Of a DNA stretch of 64,000 bases, positions 27,893-42,200 are shown piece by piece. The stretch is from Phallusia fumigata. Lineage: Eukaryota; Chordata; Ascidiacea; Phlebobranchia; Ascidiidae. Each line of letters starts with the position of its first letter. Position 1 is the first letter of the stretch. Where the stretch lies: contig QXVZ01026562.1 in NCBI GenBank assembly GCA_008931825.1, forward strand, positions 36,536 through 100,535, read 5' to 3'. A program made the position numbers and the translations under genes. Under the pieces are notes generated by a model. The model did no database searches. It had not been told where the DNA came from and saw only the letters and a list, made by a program, of their open reading frames with translations.

Positions 27893-28271
27893 ATTTAAAC
27901 ATTACATCGAATTTCGTTCACCCTCTATGCTTATACTCATTACAACGCTTGTATTATCCACGCTATTTAACAGCAAGCTTGCAGCTCGCACAATGCCAAA
28001 CTAATTCCCTATAATGAGCTCCGCACGCGCATTCATCTGCACCCATTGTTAGTTTTAATTGATCGGGGGAAGGCCCTTTGTGTCGGAACTCCATCGTGCA
28101 TGTTTCTTGAGTAAGGATGCGCTTGTTCTTGCGTTCTGGCACTTTTGATCGGATTATACAAGCGAATTGATTGGCTTTCTTTTGTTGAGGTCTAAAGAAG
28201 AGCTGTCTTCTAGTTTCTAGGAATTCAGGGTAGGTATAGTTTAACACAGAAGTGGCTTACAGGCTTCGGGG

Positions 28272-28951
28272 CAGGGCTGCACAATGTGGGTCGCATCGCA
28301 GACTTTATTTTACCAGCGAGTTTTTTTTTTTTTTAAATTACATGTTGTAAACAAACGGCGACTACAAAATGACGATGCAACCTTTGATAAACACTGGTTT
28401 AGATTTACTAACAATGACGTCACACTGGCATTAATAAGTCTTTGGCGATGTGGGAACATGCTGGTCAACTTATGTTTTTGTATGTAACTTACCTGTCCTG
28501 TGGAACTTGATAACCTTATACGTTCGTACCGTGGCGCAAAAATCACTGGTGCGGACCTTTGACTTCTGTGAGTAATGTGTGTGTAGGTGACGCCACACCG
28601 ACAGTCCTGAAACGTCGTTAAAATGTTGCGCGATCGCTTTACAAAAGTGTTTAAAAATATGCTAAAATCATTTTAATTCTACAGCAAACTATAGCTTTGA
28701 TCCCGCTTAAAAGTTAACCAGTTTTTGAGTTGCATGTCTATTTATTAAAATAGAGCCAATTCACTTTTTTCAGAACAATTGAATCAAAATTTTAATTTTC
28801 TCATTTACTATAGTGCCAAGCATGGTTTTAGCCAGTCAATTAGTGTCCATCAACAATGTGCGTTTGCTATTACAAAAAACGTTTCAAAAACAGGTGCGCG
28901 GTCATACAAAATTATATCCGCGGCAGTACGGCCTCCGGTTTTGAACCCCTG
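28272..28951. mobile_element. possible degraded hAT-like element
   Basis: The left end CAGGGCTGCACAATGTGGG and right end CCGGTTTTGAACCCCTG look like hAT-type termini in inverted orientation. No 8-bp target duplication is visible and the interior has no ORF, so this is tentative. Confidence 0.35.
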
Positions 28952-30083
28952 CTTTAAAAGTAAACCTTTCCTTGAACATGCTTGTTAGGACACAAGTGCT
29001 TCGTTGAGGCATAAGCGGTTAGGAAGGGTCCGACTGTCTGTGAAATATGCTGCTCAAATTAGATATTTTAAACTCCTTACAAGCATAGGGGCAAGAGGGC
29101 CCCTCCTGGATTTCCGAAATTATGCTTTACTAATCTTATATGTTCTATCAAAATCTCATCAATAAAAATGTATGTCATAGGATTTGACTTCGCTTGAATA
29201 ATTTTCAACCAGCACCTTGCTTGTAAGATATGGTTTTTGCAATTTGACGTCGTGAAGATGAAACTAGCTTCTGTTATAACCCAGCTGCGTTTCCTTGCTA
29301 TCGACCAAAACAATTGGAACGGAAGAGCTCAATAAGATCACATCGATTTATGATAAGATGAATAAAATCCGTTAAATTAGCGATTCCCAACTAAAAGTTT
29401 TTGTTGGTCCATAGAAAATTTATTGAATTTATAAAATTTAAAAAAATAAAAAATAATAAAGCATCCATTAGGAAAATATGTCAACTTATTTTATCTTTTG
29501 ATTAAGTTTATGTGGGATTTAGACATACTAAATGCATGCAAAATTTGCATGACGCCAGAAGCGTCCCAATAAAGACCGAAAGGTTATGTTTTAAAACGAC
29601 TGGTTTCAATTACTCACTTTAATTTATCAAGCGCATGAGTACAGGTAGAACCCTCTTGACTTCCTCTGGAGGTTTCATATCCTTAAGTACAGGGCAGTTG
29701 CCCTTCAGTTAAGCCGCCAGCTTGACCCCTGAATGATACGAGATCAAAATCTCAACCTTCTTAGCATTTTCAAATAACAATAGGTTTAGCGTACTCTGCG
29801 AAACAGCTGTCTCGAAAGCATCCCGTCGAATTGTCCTTTGGGTGGTCAAGTATTCGAGCAGATTTGGTTTAGCTTATTAATTGTGCTTGACTGGTTTTAG
29901 AGAGAAGTTGTTTGTTTTAATATGCTATTACACAAACTGGTGAAAGATTCGCCTTGTACAGAGCCACAAAAAGTAACTTCGTGGTGCAAACTAAAAAAGG
30001 ATGTTTGAGCAACTGATTTTGTTGTATTCAACCTGTTTTTTTCCCCAAACTAATCTTAAATTACGGCTTTATATAGATTCATA

Positions 30084-30167
30084 AAGAAGATGCAAGTTAG
30101 TAATAATTATGTATAAAACATTTTCTACCTTTCAACAAACGCTGTAGAAAATGACTTGTATCTTCTT
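30084..30167. mobile_element. internally deleted copy of the 1000-1120 hairpin repeat
   Basis: Arms AAGAAGATGCAAGT and ACTTGTATCTTCTT are inverted with one mismatch. The centre keeps the minus-strand GCGTTTGT and GTAGAAAAT blocks of the 1000-1120 element but lacks CTGATGA and half of the inner stem. Confidence 0.55.
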
Positions 30168-31156
30168 GTTAATCTTGCTTAGTCGGATATGTATAAAACG
30201 TAACGATTTTTGGTTGGTATGTCGGAGGTAATAAGACCAGACTAATTTTCTATTCTACTTAACTCTTCGTGATGATTTGGAATTGATTGGAGTCTGCGTA
30301 AATGACCCAATTTACCTTCCGACTCAAGCACAGACTTTCTTGGACAAACCCAATTTATTTGCAAATCATAAAAAAATTCCTGATTACGAGGCGATACAAA
30401 AAGATACATAAAAATTCGTGATTGAAAAGCATTATTGGGGACAGAGGGTTGTTGCTTTTGGAAGGCTACTTACAAAGTTTAGTGGCCATACTGATAAAAT
30501 ATTACAACCTAAGGCGTTATTTAGGCGAGGTAACAGACATAAAGTCAAACATAAATACTATTTTAAATCTTTTAGAAATCTCTTTAATATAAGTTGTAAT
30601 CAAAAATCATACTGAGAGTAAGAAAGGCACCAATACATACAATAAAAATTTGCCTAAAATTACAACCGCTATATGGCGCTTTGAAGCCAAAACATTGTTC
30701 CGTTACTTTACACTTTCACAAGGGGTTTGTATATTTGCAACCGCACTGCTGTTACATTTGCAACAAACAAAGTATTACGTTGCCATAATCAATGTAAAGT
30801 CGAATATTATGAGGCAGAATCAGGTATAAAATAGAGTAAAAAGGAGGCTACAAAATTGAAGAAGGCGGGTTTTATGGTTTACGCTAAAAACCCTCACTGA
30901 TTTGGGGTGACGAAAAAGGGGCAACAGTCACGAAAAAGAAAGTTGGTAATTGCAATCATGAAACAATACGCAGCAAAGGCAGGTTGGATACTTTCTACAT
31001 CGACAAAAGACGGTTAATCCAGCCATCACTGGTTAACAGCAGGTTTTGCAGCTTTATTAAAATGAAACTTAACAGAAAAATGGCTGCGATTATACCAGGC
31101 GGTTTGGTGCAAAACAGTGTTGATAAATACACAAGCACATTAAAAAATTGACAAGC

Positions 31157-31162
31157 TTTATT
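31157..31162 (-). terminator. candidate poly(A) signal of the first P450 gene
   Basis: Minus-strand AATAAA about 340 bp downstream of the TAA of the 31503-39179 gene. Confidence 0.45.
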
Positions 31163-31502
31163 TCCACATCGTAGTGGGTCATAGAAAATCTAACATTACT
31201 CGGACGCTACTAACTAAGTAAGATCATATTTTTTGTGAATGCTGGGTACGAGTTTAAGGTTTTCTATTGCAATACAACCTGAGTGTTGCTGAAACTACAT
31301 TTTACAAACTTGTACAGTTTGGTAATAGTAACCACTTTTGCATGCGTCCCCAGTCGAAAATTTAATGAAACTTCACTCAGAGGGTCATTTGTTTCACTAA
31401 AGCGCAGTGAATACCTTGTGATAGGAACACCAGTAGACGGGCATAATTGTTTTCTCCTTTACACAGTTTACTTTCATATTGAGGCGGTATCCTTTAAACA
31501 GA

Positions 31503-34500
31503 TTAGAGATCGTGCAGCGACTGCTTGTATTTCATGATGGAGCGCTGACGAGAGAATCGTTCCCTGACCGTGATGTTGAACTTGGGTGGGACGAGAAACA
31601 ATCCGGACCTACAGAATAGAAAATGTATTTTTAGAAGGAGCAATACTAGAGGAAACGTAAAGTTCAGACTAAGCCCTTGTAACTTATTTGGCAGAGCTTG
31701 GTTGCGGCAGACAAACAGCTAAAATCCCTTGACCATTCAAAAAAAGTTAGAATGGGGTTCGAAATTTTCAATTCTTAAGAACTACTCGATATCCAAGAAT
31801 ACGCAATCCTGTTCACACAACCTATGATTTACTTTTTTGGCTATGCTATGTAAGTATGATCGTATCTGTATGCATATGGCCAACGTGGAATCTTGGCGCA
31901 AACGTACCTTTCACAATCTTCAGGCAATTGACCGTTCACTGTCGGTGGTTTCAAGTGGAAACGCTGTAGAATTGTGACCACATACAGGAACATTTCCATC
32001 TTGGCGATAGGCTCCCCAAAGCAATGTCTCACTCCTGGAAAAAAATATAGTGTACGCGCTGTTTGTAATAAGTGGCTGCAATCTGATGTTCGTAATATGT
32101 TGAGAAATGCTAATGGTAACCTGACCAAAAAGCGTAATCGACTTATTAAAATACGTCTAACATAACTTAATTTTAACCACAAAATGGCAAACTCTATGTG
32201 TCGAAACGGTATCGCACTGCTGTTAGCAATTTTGAAGTTTTTGGTTTAAACACAGATTCGAATTTTAGTGCTTTATAACCCTACAACTAAAGCGACGGTG
32301 TTCGGACAGTTCAGAATACAATGGGTAACTTTAAAAATAGGAAACAATCTCCACGAAAACGAATAAATCAAAATGTTTGCGGAACTGCTATGCTACCGGC
32401 ATTTCTCAACGATTATCGCGTTATGATTATACCCCATTTATCTCGAACTATCAATGGTAAAATCGCAATTACTTAATTGACACTTACCAACAGAGAAGGG
32501 AGTAACGTTGGGCGACGACCTGAACGTCCCGTTCACAAGGAATCGCTCCGGTTTGAAAACATTTGGCTGATCAAACAAATTTGGGTCGTGGTGGATCGAC
32601 CAGAGGTTAGTGATCACCTGTGTGTCCTGTAAAAATGCATGGACTTGTCACCAGCGTGGTACGCAAACGCACATGCAGTTATGTAATAGGAAGTTAAAGC
32701 CGTGTAACTGGTTTGGGTTTCACGTATGGTAACTATATTTGGTAGGTACATGAAAAGGGTATGTCGCTCCTGCTGCATGGTTAATGTAATGTTTACCATG
32801 AGTTTACCTGCATGAAGCTTATGTATCCCAACAAATTTATCAGATGTTTTTTTGGCGTTTTCAAATATGTTTTAACCGTTCAAAGTTTCATTTAAGCATG
32901 AGCCACATAGGGTGTCGAGGTGTTGGTTTTTAAATAACAACTACATAGCAATCGGTTTTCTCTGTTGTGGATAATTTGTCCTTGAGATTCGGTTGTTGAG
33001 TATTACCTTTGGGATGAAGTATCCGTTGAGTGTTGTGTCAATGATGGCTCTGTGGGCAAGGGACTGTGGACCGGGGGTTCTGTATCTCATCACCTCGTGA
33101 AAGAAAGCCTGCGAGTAGGAAACATGTTAAACAGTGCAGACCAATTTAAGGGAAAAGAGATTCAGTATTTAATTTAACTGCCACTCTACTTCCTGTTAAT
33201 GCAATTTACAACTTCATGTGCGGTCGTCTTGAGTTTAATTTTACGAAAAAAGCAGCAAAGCGTCCATTTTAAAGTATTTAGTTTTTGACCTTTGTTTTGA
33301 TTTTGACTTTAAAATCCATATCTTGGTGTTTGGAAATTAGAACATTACGAATTTTTCTGACACCATCCCTAAAACTTATACAGTGCTGTGATAATTATTC
33401 ACTTGCCCTGGTGTAATGCATTTCCTCGTAGTCCCTCCACTTGGCCTGTCCGTCTGGCCCGATGATTTGGTCAATCTCCTTCTGGATCTAAACACAATTG
33501 ACAATGTGTTTAATTGGTAACACAGGTTATAGCTACCAACATTTTGGGTTTGAAGCACATTACAGATGGCTGTACCTTCTTTTGGCAAGCCGGCCTGTTC
33601 ACGAGGAAGACCAAAACCCAGCTTAGGGAGGAAACTGTGGTGTCGGATCCGCCGAAAAACAAGTCCCGTGCGTATCCGAGCAACTCCGTGTCTGTAAAAA
33701 TATTGCTCATTTTGATACACCGCTCATATGAAGTGGAAATTTTTTTTATTAGGGACTACAGGAGGTTTGCATGTAAAGATGTAGTTATACCAGTAAATGT
33801 TGTTGTCGGGTCCCCTTTGTGTTTTTCAATCTCTTGCAAGTAATGGTCGGCAAAGTCCCTGATGTCGTTGGGATCAAAGTTCTTTTTGTGCCTGGCAATG
33901 AACGGTCGCAGGAACTCGTAAACCTGCACACAAAGGCAGATGTCAGTCACATATTATAAATATCATATAATTCTACTTTCATCAAAAACATGCTGGCTCA
34001 ATTTGTTTGCCTCCTAAAACAAAATGCTTTATTCATCAATTTTTTTATTTATTTTTTCGTTTTGATTTTTTTAGGTTTGTTTTGTTCAGATCAATTCAAG
34101 GTTTTGGATTTTGGCATTCTAAAATTTCTGGATCTGAACTTTTTGTTACACTAGCGACTTCAGTAAAAAGCAATAGGTAACATTAATGGATAAGAGACAA
34201 ACATTTTTGAGTAGAAAGTTAAAAACATTTTTGTCCTTTTGCTTTTCGATTATTCACGCGACTGCTCATAAAAGAGTTAAAGATATGGAGTTAAAAGAGT
34301 TAAATAAATGTACCTTTTCACGGGCGTTGTTCAAATCTTTCGCAGCAGCGGCAAAATGCGGAAGGAAGCGAAGGTACGGCGCAAAAACCAATGTCTGAAA
34401 ACAAAAGTAGTTTTAGAAGACCGTACACGGCTCTCATAACACTCATCAAAAATATTGGCCCAATATGATTGTTTTACTGATGATGGTATAAGGTATCGCT

Positions 34501-37500
34501 GAAGCGTTTTATTAACTAAGCAAGGACTATTTAGGGCCATTACATTTTTTTAATAAAAGTAGATTTGTCCTAAGATTTGCATTTTTCTTGGTGTCTCTGC
34601 GACATTTCCGGCGTAGGCAACTAAACTGTATGTTATTAAACTTTTTGCAACTGGGTGAGTTCTACCTAAACGGCAGTGATAGGAAGCGAAACAGTTCCCT
34701 AGGTGAAGGAATACTTACCATAAATGTATGGGAGTTTTTTGTGAACCAGTCTATCAGGGGCCGGGCGCCCCCCTCGAATTCCTTCGTGTCATCAAAAGGA
34801 ATTCGATCACTGAAGCACAACCGACATATGATGTTTGATGTAGAATGTACGATCAGATTCTAAAAAAGTCAACTTTTAGAGATGTGAATTATATGCTTGC
34901 GCATATTTGGTGCTGGGATCTGCCCTGAAGCTTTCATGCAGGCCAACGATAACGGCATACTCATATATGAATCATAGATGCTTTTAAAATGACCACACCA
35001 GGTTGTGTTGCAGACTTAAAGTTTAGAGTTGACAAATAATTTGCATTTGGCAGTACAGAGCGGGACGGGAGTTTCTCGAAAAACCATATTTAGTATGTCT
35101 TCACGAATATGCTGATAATACCCAAGTGTTGGTTTAAATGTATTGACATTGATTTCGCGCTTGGCTCTTTTAAAAGACAGATATGTTTTCTCGTCAACGG
35201 GTATGTTACAACTTAGCGGGTGATTCAATATGGGAAAGATTGTAAAAGGAAAATGTGTAGATTTGGCAAATACGCTTTACAGCAGACATCCCAAACCATG
35301 CAAAATACTCACGTATATGTTGATCGGTTTGCATTTGTTCCTTTGCAGTGCACTGCACAAGTACATGGCCTCTTCCTGTGACAAACACAAAACATGCATC
35401 AGCGCAAACTGGTCGAGACCGGTTTTATCCGCTCGGTTTATTTGAATCTGCTTTGTTCCATGTTGTGCCTCGTTATGTTCTTCTTACATTCCACGTAGAG
35501 ATGTCAACATGTTAAAAGCCACAATGGCTGCTTGATAAGCAGAACTTGGCGTTATGTTATTGTAATACGTTTCAAACCAATTTGTAAATGTACATGGTTT
35601 CTACGAATTGAACCAACACAATCATGTTTGTTTAGCATGGAGCTTTCTGAAAAATAATTGTTTACTGTTTTCTACGTTCGATAAAAATAACAGCGCGCAA
35701 CCTTTCTACACCTTGTTGTGCTTGATTGCTTAAGGAAGGTTCTGGACGAGTTTCGTTTCTTTAACGCTAATTATGGTGTATTCTGCTATATCCAAACACG
35801 ATATGCACTTGTTTAAAGCAGGACCTACTCCATTTTTACAGTCCTTATAAAAACTTAATTATGCGTATTTTGCCTGAGTGTTTGTTTTTATGTTTTGACC
35901 ATAACGAAAGGTTGTAAAACAATGGCACGCGGCCTAAAAGGATTCAGCGTTTCCGACACCCTGTTAATTAAGCTGTTCGATTTAAAGCACGTAACACGCG
36001 GTCCAGGTCGACCTACGAGTCTAACGTTGCCTGCACTTTGTAGTTGCAATGTGCATCGTTTTAATCGGTGTCCTTTGTTTCATTTTAGGAATGACAACAA
36101 CTTTTGCGCATGTTTTAACCGGCTGTGGCGTTATGAGTTTGTTAACTGACTCATGGCACCGCTAGTGGATAAAAACGTGACAGCACATACATCTGAAAAA
36201 CGGCCATCATCAAATAATTCACAGTACAGTCTATAAAAGCGCTCGAAACTACATATTTTTGGTTGTACTGTATGCCAAGCTGTATGGCAGAGGGCACCCT
36301 TGCGTTGTTTATTCTCTTAAAGATTTTTCCAAAGTCGATGGTAATTGCGTCCTACACTAAAGTTTAACATTTTATTTTCTGTGTAGGTAAATGTTAACCA
36401 AACGATGGTATGAATCTTTAGGTATTTCGTTCACGCTTTGGCGATTAACGCTACGAAGGAAACACATTGCTTAAACTGCTTTCAAATCCCCGTGCATTTT
36501 TTCAGTCAAAAATCACCTTCCAAAACACCGAGGCCCTAAACACTATACACCGACGCGAAACCATGGACCAAACACACCGAGTAGATAAGAAGTACCAAGC
36601 GAAATATGCGTACCTGTACCCAACTCTCCATCACCTGTCCAGTGGTACCGAGCTTACGGAAGACGGAATGTCCAAATTTTCTGTTTTCCTTCCACTTTGG
36701 TCCATCAGTTCCAGCTACACCTGTTTGCAGTTGTAGCGGCGTTAGTGCAAAGTATAGGAAATCCTGTTGTTGTGTCTAATGGAATTAGATACCTGGTATT
36801 GAACCGGTGTTGCCACATCGTGTGGACAAAATGGCTGCCGTGTTGTTATTTTGTGCGCACAGGGAACGCATTGTTCCAACCACGCCCAGACTATGTTCAC
36901 CTTGTGTTTGGATTTTGAATACAGGTTGTAAAAATATGTTGAAAAATGCTACTCTTTCATGACGGCAAAAATTTTATTGTGCCCCAACTTAAAGTGATTG
37001 ATTTTGTAACGGATAAAAAAATAGCCATTCACCCCCCTACAATTTTTTCCATGACTCGCGGTCACGAAAATATTAAAATAACTATTACTTGATTGAAAGT
37101 GAGAGCAACGCTTTTGCACATGTCACAATCACGTACTTCTCGCTTGTAGTATTAAATTACAAAGCAGCATTGTGCGGTATAGAGCCGCAAGGGGCGAAAT
37201 TAACGCTGCACACAAAACGTATAGAATACGTCTGTAATGGGAAAAAATAACATCTTGGATTTCATTTATACCGCTGTAAGTATGCCAAGATATTGCCCGC
37301 GCTTTCTCTATGCATTTTTATGGTTAAAGCGGAAAAAGCACATAATATAAGATTGCTTCGAACGCTACAAAACTCCGGGGTAATGGGATTAAAGTGGGAT
37401 AGCCTTCAGTTACACATGTTGCTGTTTGAAAGGTGCTATTTTTATCCTCGTCGAATAAGATAGACTGAAGACGTTTCGCGGTCTATGATGACCACGAACC

Positions 37501-39179
37501 CCGCTTTGATTTTACAGTCGATTTGCCAGCGATTCTGCACGTTGAGCAGGTATATAATAATTTTTTTGTTAATTCAACTATGTGGAAAGTTTGTGTCAAG
37601 TCGCCTTGCATCAAGTTTGGCATGTTTAAATATTAGTTTCATGGGTGAATACGTGAAGTGAGTTAAGTAACTAGCTAAAAACATGCAAAACGAATTGGCT
37701 GTTTTGTGGACTTTTCAACGACCATTTTTTTGTGCAACATATTGTTAAAAAAATTCAGTTCATATTATCTTTTACGGCGAATTTCCGAAAGCTAGTTAAG
37801 AAACTCAAACTGGTCAAGTCGCATGGTCAGTTATACAATCAGACAAAAATTTTGCGATATAAACTAAAACCATGTGTCTTACCAAGTTGTTCAGTGAATG
37901 CCTGGAACATGATTGAGTTGGGACGACCGGAAAACTCGGTTCCTTGCGTCACCAGGGCTTGGTGCATTGCCTCTGGTGAACTGAGTATCACTGTCAGTTT
38001 ATCGAAGATTTTCACGCCCATGATAGAGCCGTACTTGCGACCCATCGCCTGCAATACAATAAATCTGTTATTAGGAGTTTTAAAGGCTGTTTTTAACGAC
38101 AGAATTTTATAGATCCTACATTTTTTAAGTTTAAGGCACAAAAGTCTAACATGGATTTCCAATCAAGCTATGTGCAATCAACCACAACGCAGTTGTGAAG
38201 CTCGCTCGCAAGTCCGCATTAACAATTTAAAAATTAAAACTAATTCAAACTGTATTTTACAGCCAATTTGGTTATCCAACATTTAACAACATTGCTTTAT
38301 CATATTTTGTCACGTGAGGTTACGTCACATTTCCTAATGGTGGCGTCAATTGTCGTGGCGATGACGTCACGTGAAATAGGGATGTTTTGAAATTATGTGC
38401 TGGGGTTTGTAGCGGAAATTAACGATGTCATGAAACCACGAAGCTTTTATTGACTCATCATCATTCCATATTTGGCCTTTCCGCACAAACATAAGCGGAT
38501 ATGTCCCTTCCAAATGTTACTTCCGCTATTCCCAGTTATTTTCGTGCTTTTACTTTCGTCGCAATTGAAGTTTTGCGAGAAACAACAATTTCGCTTAGTC
38601 ACTGGTATTTCCCCTCTTAAGCGTGACGTCAGCCCAAGCTGACTCACGCACTTGCGCCGCCAACAACACGACGCTGACGTTCAAGGCTAAGGTGAGGAGA
38701 AACGATCTTCGAGTACCATGCGTACGACTTGACTTCAACCAAACCCACTGCATTAAAAACTTGTATATGCGCGTCAACTTACAAATTAAGGGAAACCTAC
38801 TTTAAAATTGCGCAACTGCAGTGTTTTCCATGGTCGTGTCGCATTAGTAATCATGTCTAATTGCATCTAAACATAGGCATTTAAAATTGCCCGAACCAGA
38901 AACAGGCGATGTAATTTGGCCAAACCAGCGTATTTTGCATGACAACGACCTTTTAAGATCCCCGGTCCTGAAGACCTTTCATGTTGTAAATACATTTTTA
39001 AAGTGTAAGCAACGTACCATGAGGTCCAGTTCAGGACGTGATGTCAACTTGTAGGCTGAACCCAAGATGGGAAGCCCCAGGGGTCCCGGGGGGAAGTTTT
39101 TGGGGCGGTACAGCCACCCATGGATGGTCTTCAATATGATGGCGAGGAAGACCAATGGAATCGCCACAGACTCAAACAT
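31503..39179 (-). CDS. CYP2-clan cytochrome P450, copy A
   Basis: Microsomal heme monooxygenase; substrate unknown. Thirteen exons, coding order: 39179-39018, 38048-37883, 36714-36614, 35375-35313, 34859-34719, 34394-34314, 33923-33791, 33691-33576, 33487-33407, 33108-33007, 32626-32488, 32034-31908, 31608-31503; 505 aa, normal P450 size. N-terminus: hydrophobic anchor (residues about 5-18) then the Pro-rich hinge FPPGPLGLPILG. C-helix WKENRKF. I-helix oxygen-binding motif GGSDTT. K-helix region EVMRYRTPGPQSLAHR. PERF-type motif KPERFL. Heme loop FSVGVRHCFGE with the thiolate Cys, the Gly codon being split by an intron. All motifs are intact. The intron after the 33487-33407 exon has a GC donor (AGG|GCAAGT). 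It is a tandem neighbour of copy B, with the same exon plan. CYP2-clan membership is clear; the exact subfamily is not. Confidence 0.95.
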
Positions 39180-39223
39180 TTTTGATTGTTATTGTCGATT
39201 TAAATAGTTTAAAAATAGAATAT

Positions 39224-39225
39224 CT
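39224..39225 (-). promoter_or_regulatory. candidate trans-splice or 5'-UTR acceptor, P450 copy A
   Basis: On the minus strand ATTTTGTTTCTGCAG ends here, 44 nt before the ATG. It is a near-consensus 3' splice site with no upstream coding exon. Confidence 0.45.
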
Positions 39226-42200
39226 GCAGAAACAAAATAATCTTTAGGTTAATAGAATAAAATATATCTTCAAGACAGTACCTTTTGTACTGTAACACAT
39301 ACATGTGTAATAGTGACTCTCTCTATCACCCAAGCTGGGCAAGGGCCTCGTCACAGCTCATAAACCGGGACCAGATATCTTACATAACCTCTTCATTCTA
39401 ATGTTTGCTTTTGCTCTCAGCAAACTAACACGAGGTAGCCACGCCAAACCAGCGACAGTCAAAAAATATCTTCCACTTATGTAAACTTGCTGAGGTCAAC
39501 ACTGGATGCTTCCATGCCCTAACTATGTTAAGCCACACACAGCTCTGAACTCATTCACCTAAACCGCCTCATTTAGGCTATCCACTGCGCTCGCTTCTAA
39601 CGACCCTGGTCACTGTCACGTAGGCAGCATATGACCGGGTAGCAATTTTGACCGCATAAAATAAGCGCGCTGAAAGTGCGGCAATTATATCACCACGTGA
39701 CAAGCCATCTGCCTTTTTTCTTCTCGCGACCAACGCCTATCCCTGTTCACAACACAGGTGGAAAAACGCTGCTTTACATCACGGCGTTCGCCTGCAGCAA
39801 TTAACTGTCGACGGCGTATGCGTCACGACTTGTCCTACATGTAACGCAGCAGTCCCATACATCGAGTCTAGCTTTTGAATTGCGTCATCACACGTAAGTT
39901 TTGGTTCAGCTGCTTTACGATTTCCGCTGGTCCACGCCGTCTTTTTTTACAACGTCTGATATCCATGCTAAATCTTGCTTGCCCACCCGAACGTTTCTGA
40001 TGCGTTGTGCTTGAGGCTTGTTGCTGTGCATAGGAGGTAGTAGGTGTTTGGGACTTTGGCCTTTGCATGAAATTTATACCGTCGGTTGGGTTTTTATGAA
40101 AGAGATTTGATTCTTTGTGCCAGCTAATTTCCTTCAGGTCAAATACTGTCATGCAACTACAACACGCCACAGCCACAACTTTCCATTTCCATATTTGTCG
40201 AGGTCCGGGGCACCAATCCCAATTCCACAACAAGTTCAGCGCTCTGTTGCAATTGAAATGTTAATAATCTGACCCTCCAAAAGACAACTTGATCTTAAAT
40301 AACTATTTTTTGTTGTGTGTGGAAACAAACTTCCAACCAAACAAAATCGTTCAGTACAAAAACTTAAAACATGTTTTACCTCAAACTGACCATTTTATAG
40401 TTGCTGTACACTACAACGTAGAGACAAAAGTTAAACTACGCAAGTTTTATCACAAATCTAAAAAATACATTCCTTTCTATACCGAAACAAGTTTTTTGTG
40501 AGAAGTGGCGTTACTGAGAACCTTGTGCTCCAGTTTAGTTCCGACATTTTTGCTCACAAACTGCAATTGGAATAGGCAAGCTTTACTCTAGACTTCACGT
40601 GTGAAAAAACCAGGGGTTCCAGCGTCGGTGCACTTAAAGCCCACTCGAGACAATAGATGACCAGGGTAGACCTGCTCAACCGTAAATGACCACGACTCCT
40701 AGACAAAGCAAACTGGCCAAAGACAACATTTCAAGGACAATGCAAAAATGCTGACAGCAACTTTTTTTTAAAACTCGCACTTAATATGACCGTATACAGA
40801 CGAAAGATACCACACCTTCCAAGAAAAGAAGACAAATATAGTTTTTTTTTAATATTTCTGTGCGTTGAGGAAACAGGGAACAACACTGCAATGCAATTTT
40901 TTTTACAACATACCGCTTCAATTTCTTTGTAAACCACTCATGGCAAACTACTGACAAAAAATAGGCTAAACAGAGACTTTGCTTTAAGAAACTGTGCTAT
41001 GTCTAACCTGCAGCCACCTGTAATTTCAAAAAATTCGAATGTTCTGCTCCAGTAGTTTACCTCAGTATTATTAACTTAACGAGTTAGTCAAATCAAAGGT
41101 AGTTCTTGTAACTAAAGGTCCCAAACACACGGTGCTAAAGCTTATTAATCGTACAATAGAAACAAGAACTGCCCCTTTCTGTGTGGAGAATTAATTATTT
41201 GCGGTTGAATGATAATGACACTGATTTGCTGACAATTTAAGGTTATTTTGGTCGTATTTGGTCAGCGCGCAGCATCATGACCCCGTGACCGGTCAGCCTG
41301 TGTTTATCTGCCCTTCAAGCTTTAATGTGCCATTTCGATAAGCGCATGGCTTCGATCTTTTTCCTGTACTGTTTGACATTTGAGATGGCATTTTGACCCC
41401 GCAACAAATTGATGTTTCAAAGACCTTGCTTCTTCGCTAATTGGTAGTACGTCGAATTGGCACGTTCTTGACTAAATTTTGGACAGAAGCCAATAGTTTA
41501 ACAAAAAAATCAACAAATTTTGCAATCTCGTGTTGTTTTATTCTTGGTTACTACAAGCAGAACTGTAAGCAAAACATCATACAGCAACGTAAACAATATT
41601 TTAAATGCATTAAAGTGCACATAGGCGCTACAGCTGGCAACAAACTTTAAAGCGCAGCCAGGTTTGTAAAATGTGTGTGTAATTATGCTATATTTTTTGG
41701 TAAACGACGAATACAAAAAATGGCAATGCTGTGATTCCATGGTGTAACAGATGGAAAAACGCGTTGCCTTCAAAGCATTTGGACTGAACTTTTCGGGTAA
41801 AAACACTTTTTTACCAGAGCAGAAAAACCGGCAGTGCGTAAACAAGATTCAGTCAAACGAATGCAGTAAATCATTGGAAACGAATTAATGAGGTGGCGCA
41901 ACTGACGACTATCTGTCCTCTTTACTTAAGTGTAACTTTGCTCCCTGTGTGTGCATCACACCACATGCACTTCGAATACAACACAATACCAACAACGAAA
42001 GAAAATCGGCAAACCTCCGGATGATAAATAACGCAAGCATAAAATGGAGATACAACAAAAATAATAGTGGAAGATATAGCGATTAATAACAGTTTCGTAA
42101 ACCAAGTAGAACACGACGCCAATGGACAATGAGATCAATCGCGTAGCCAGCCGAATATTTTGAGTCTCGTGTATGTCATGGATTTTAGCGATTAAAATTT

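Larger units (their letters stand above)
25574..31156. other. gene-free region between MCU and the P450 cluster
   Basis: About 5.6 kb with no exon that I can tie to a protein family on either strand; the short ORFs have no coding character. It holds a hAT-like element with a nested foldback element (27389-27892), a doubtful second hAT-like element (28272-28951), a degenerate hairpin repeat (30084-30167) and, at the right edge, the 3'-UTR of the first P450 gene. Confidence 0.6.
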
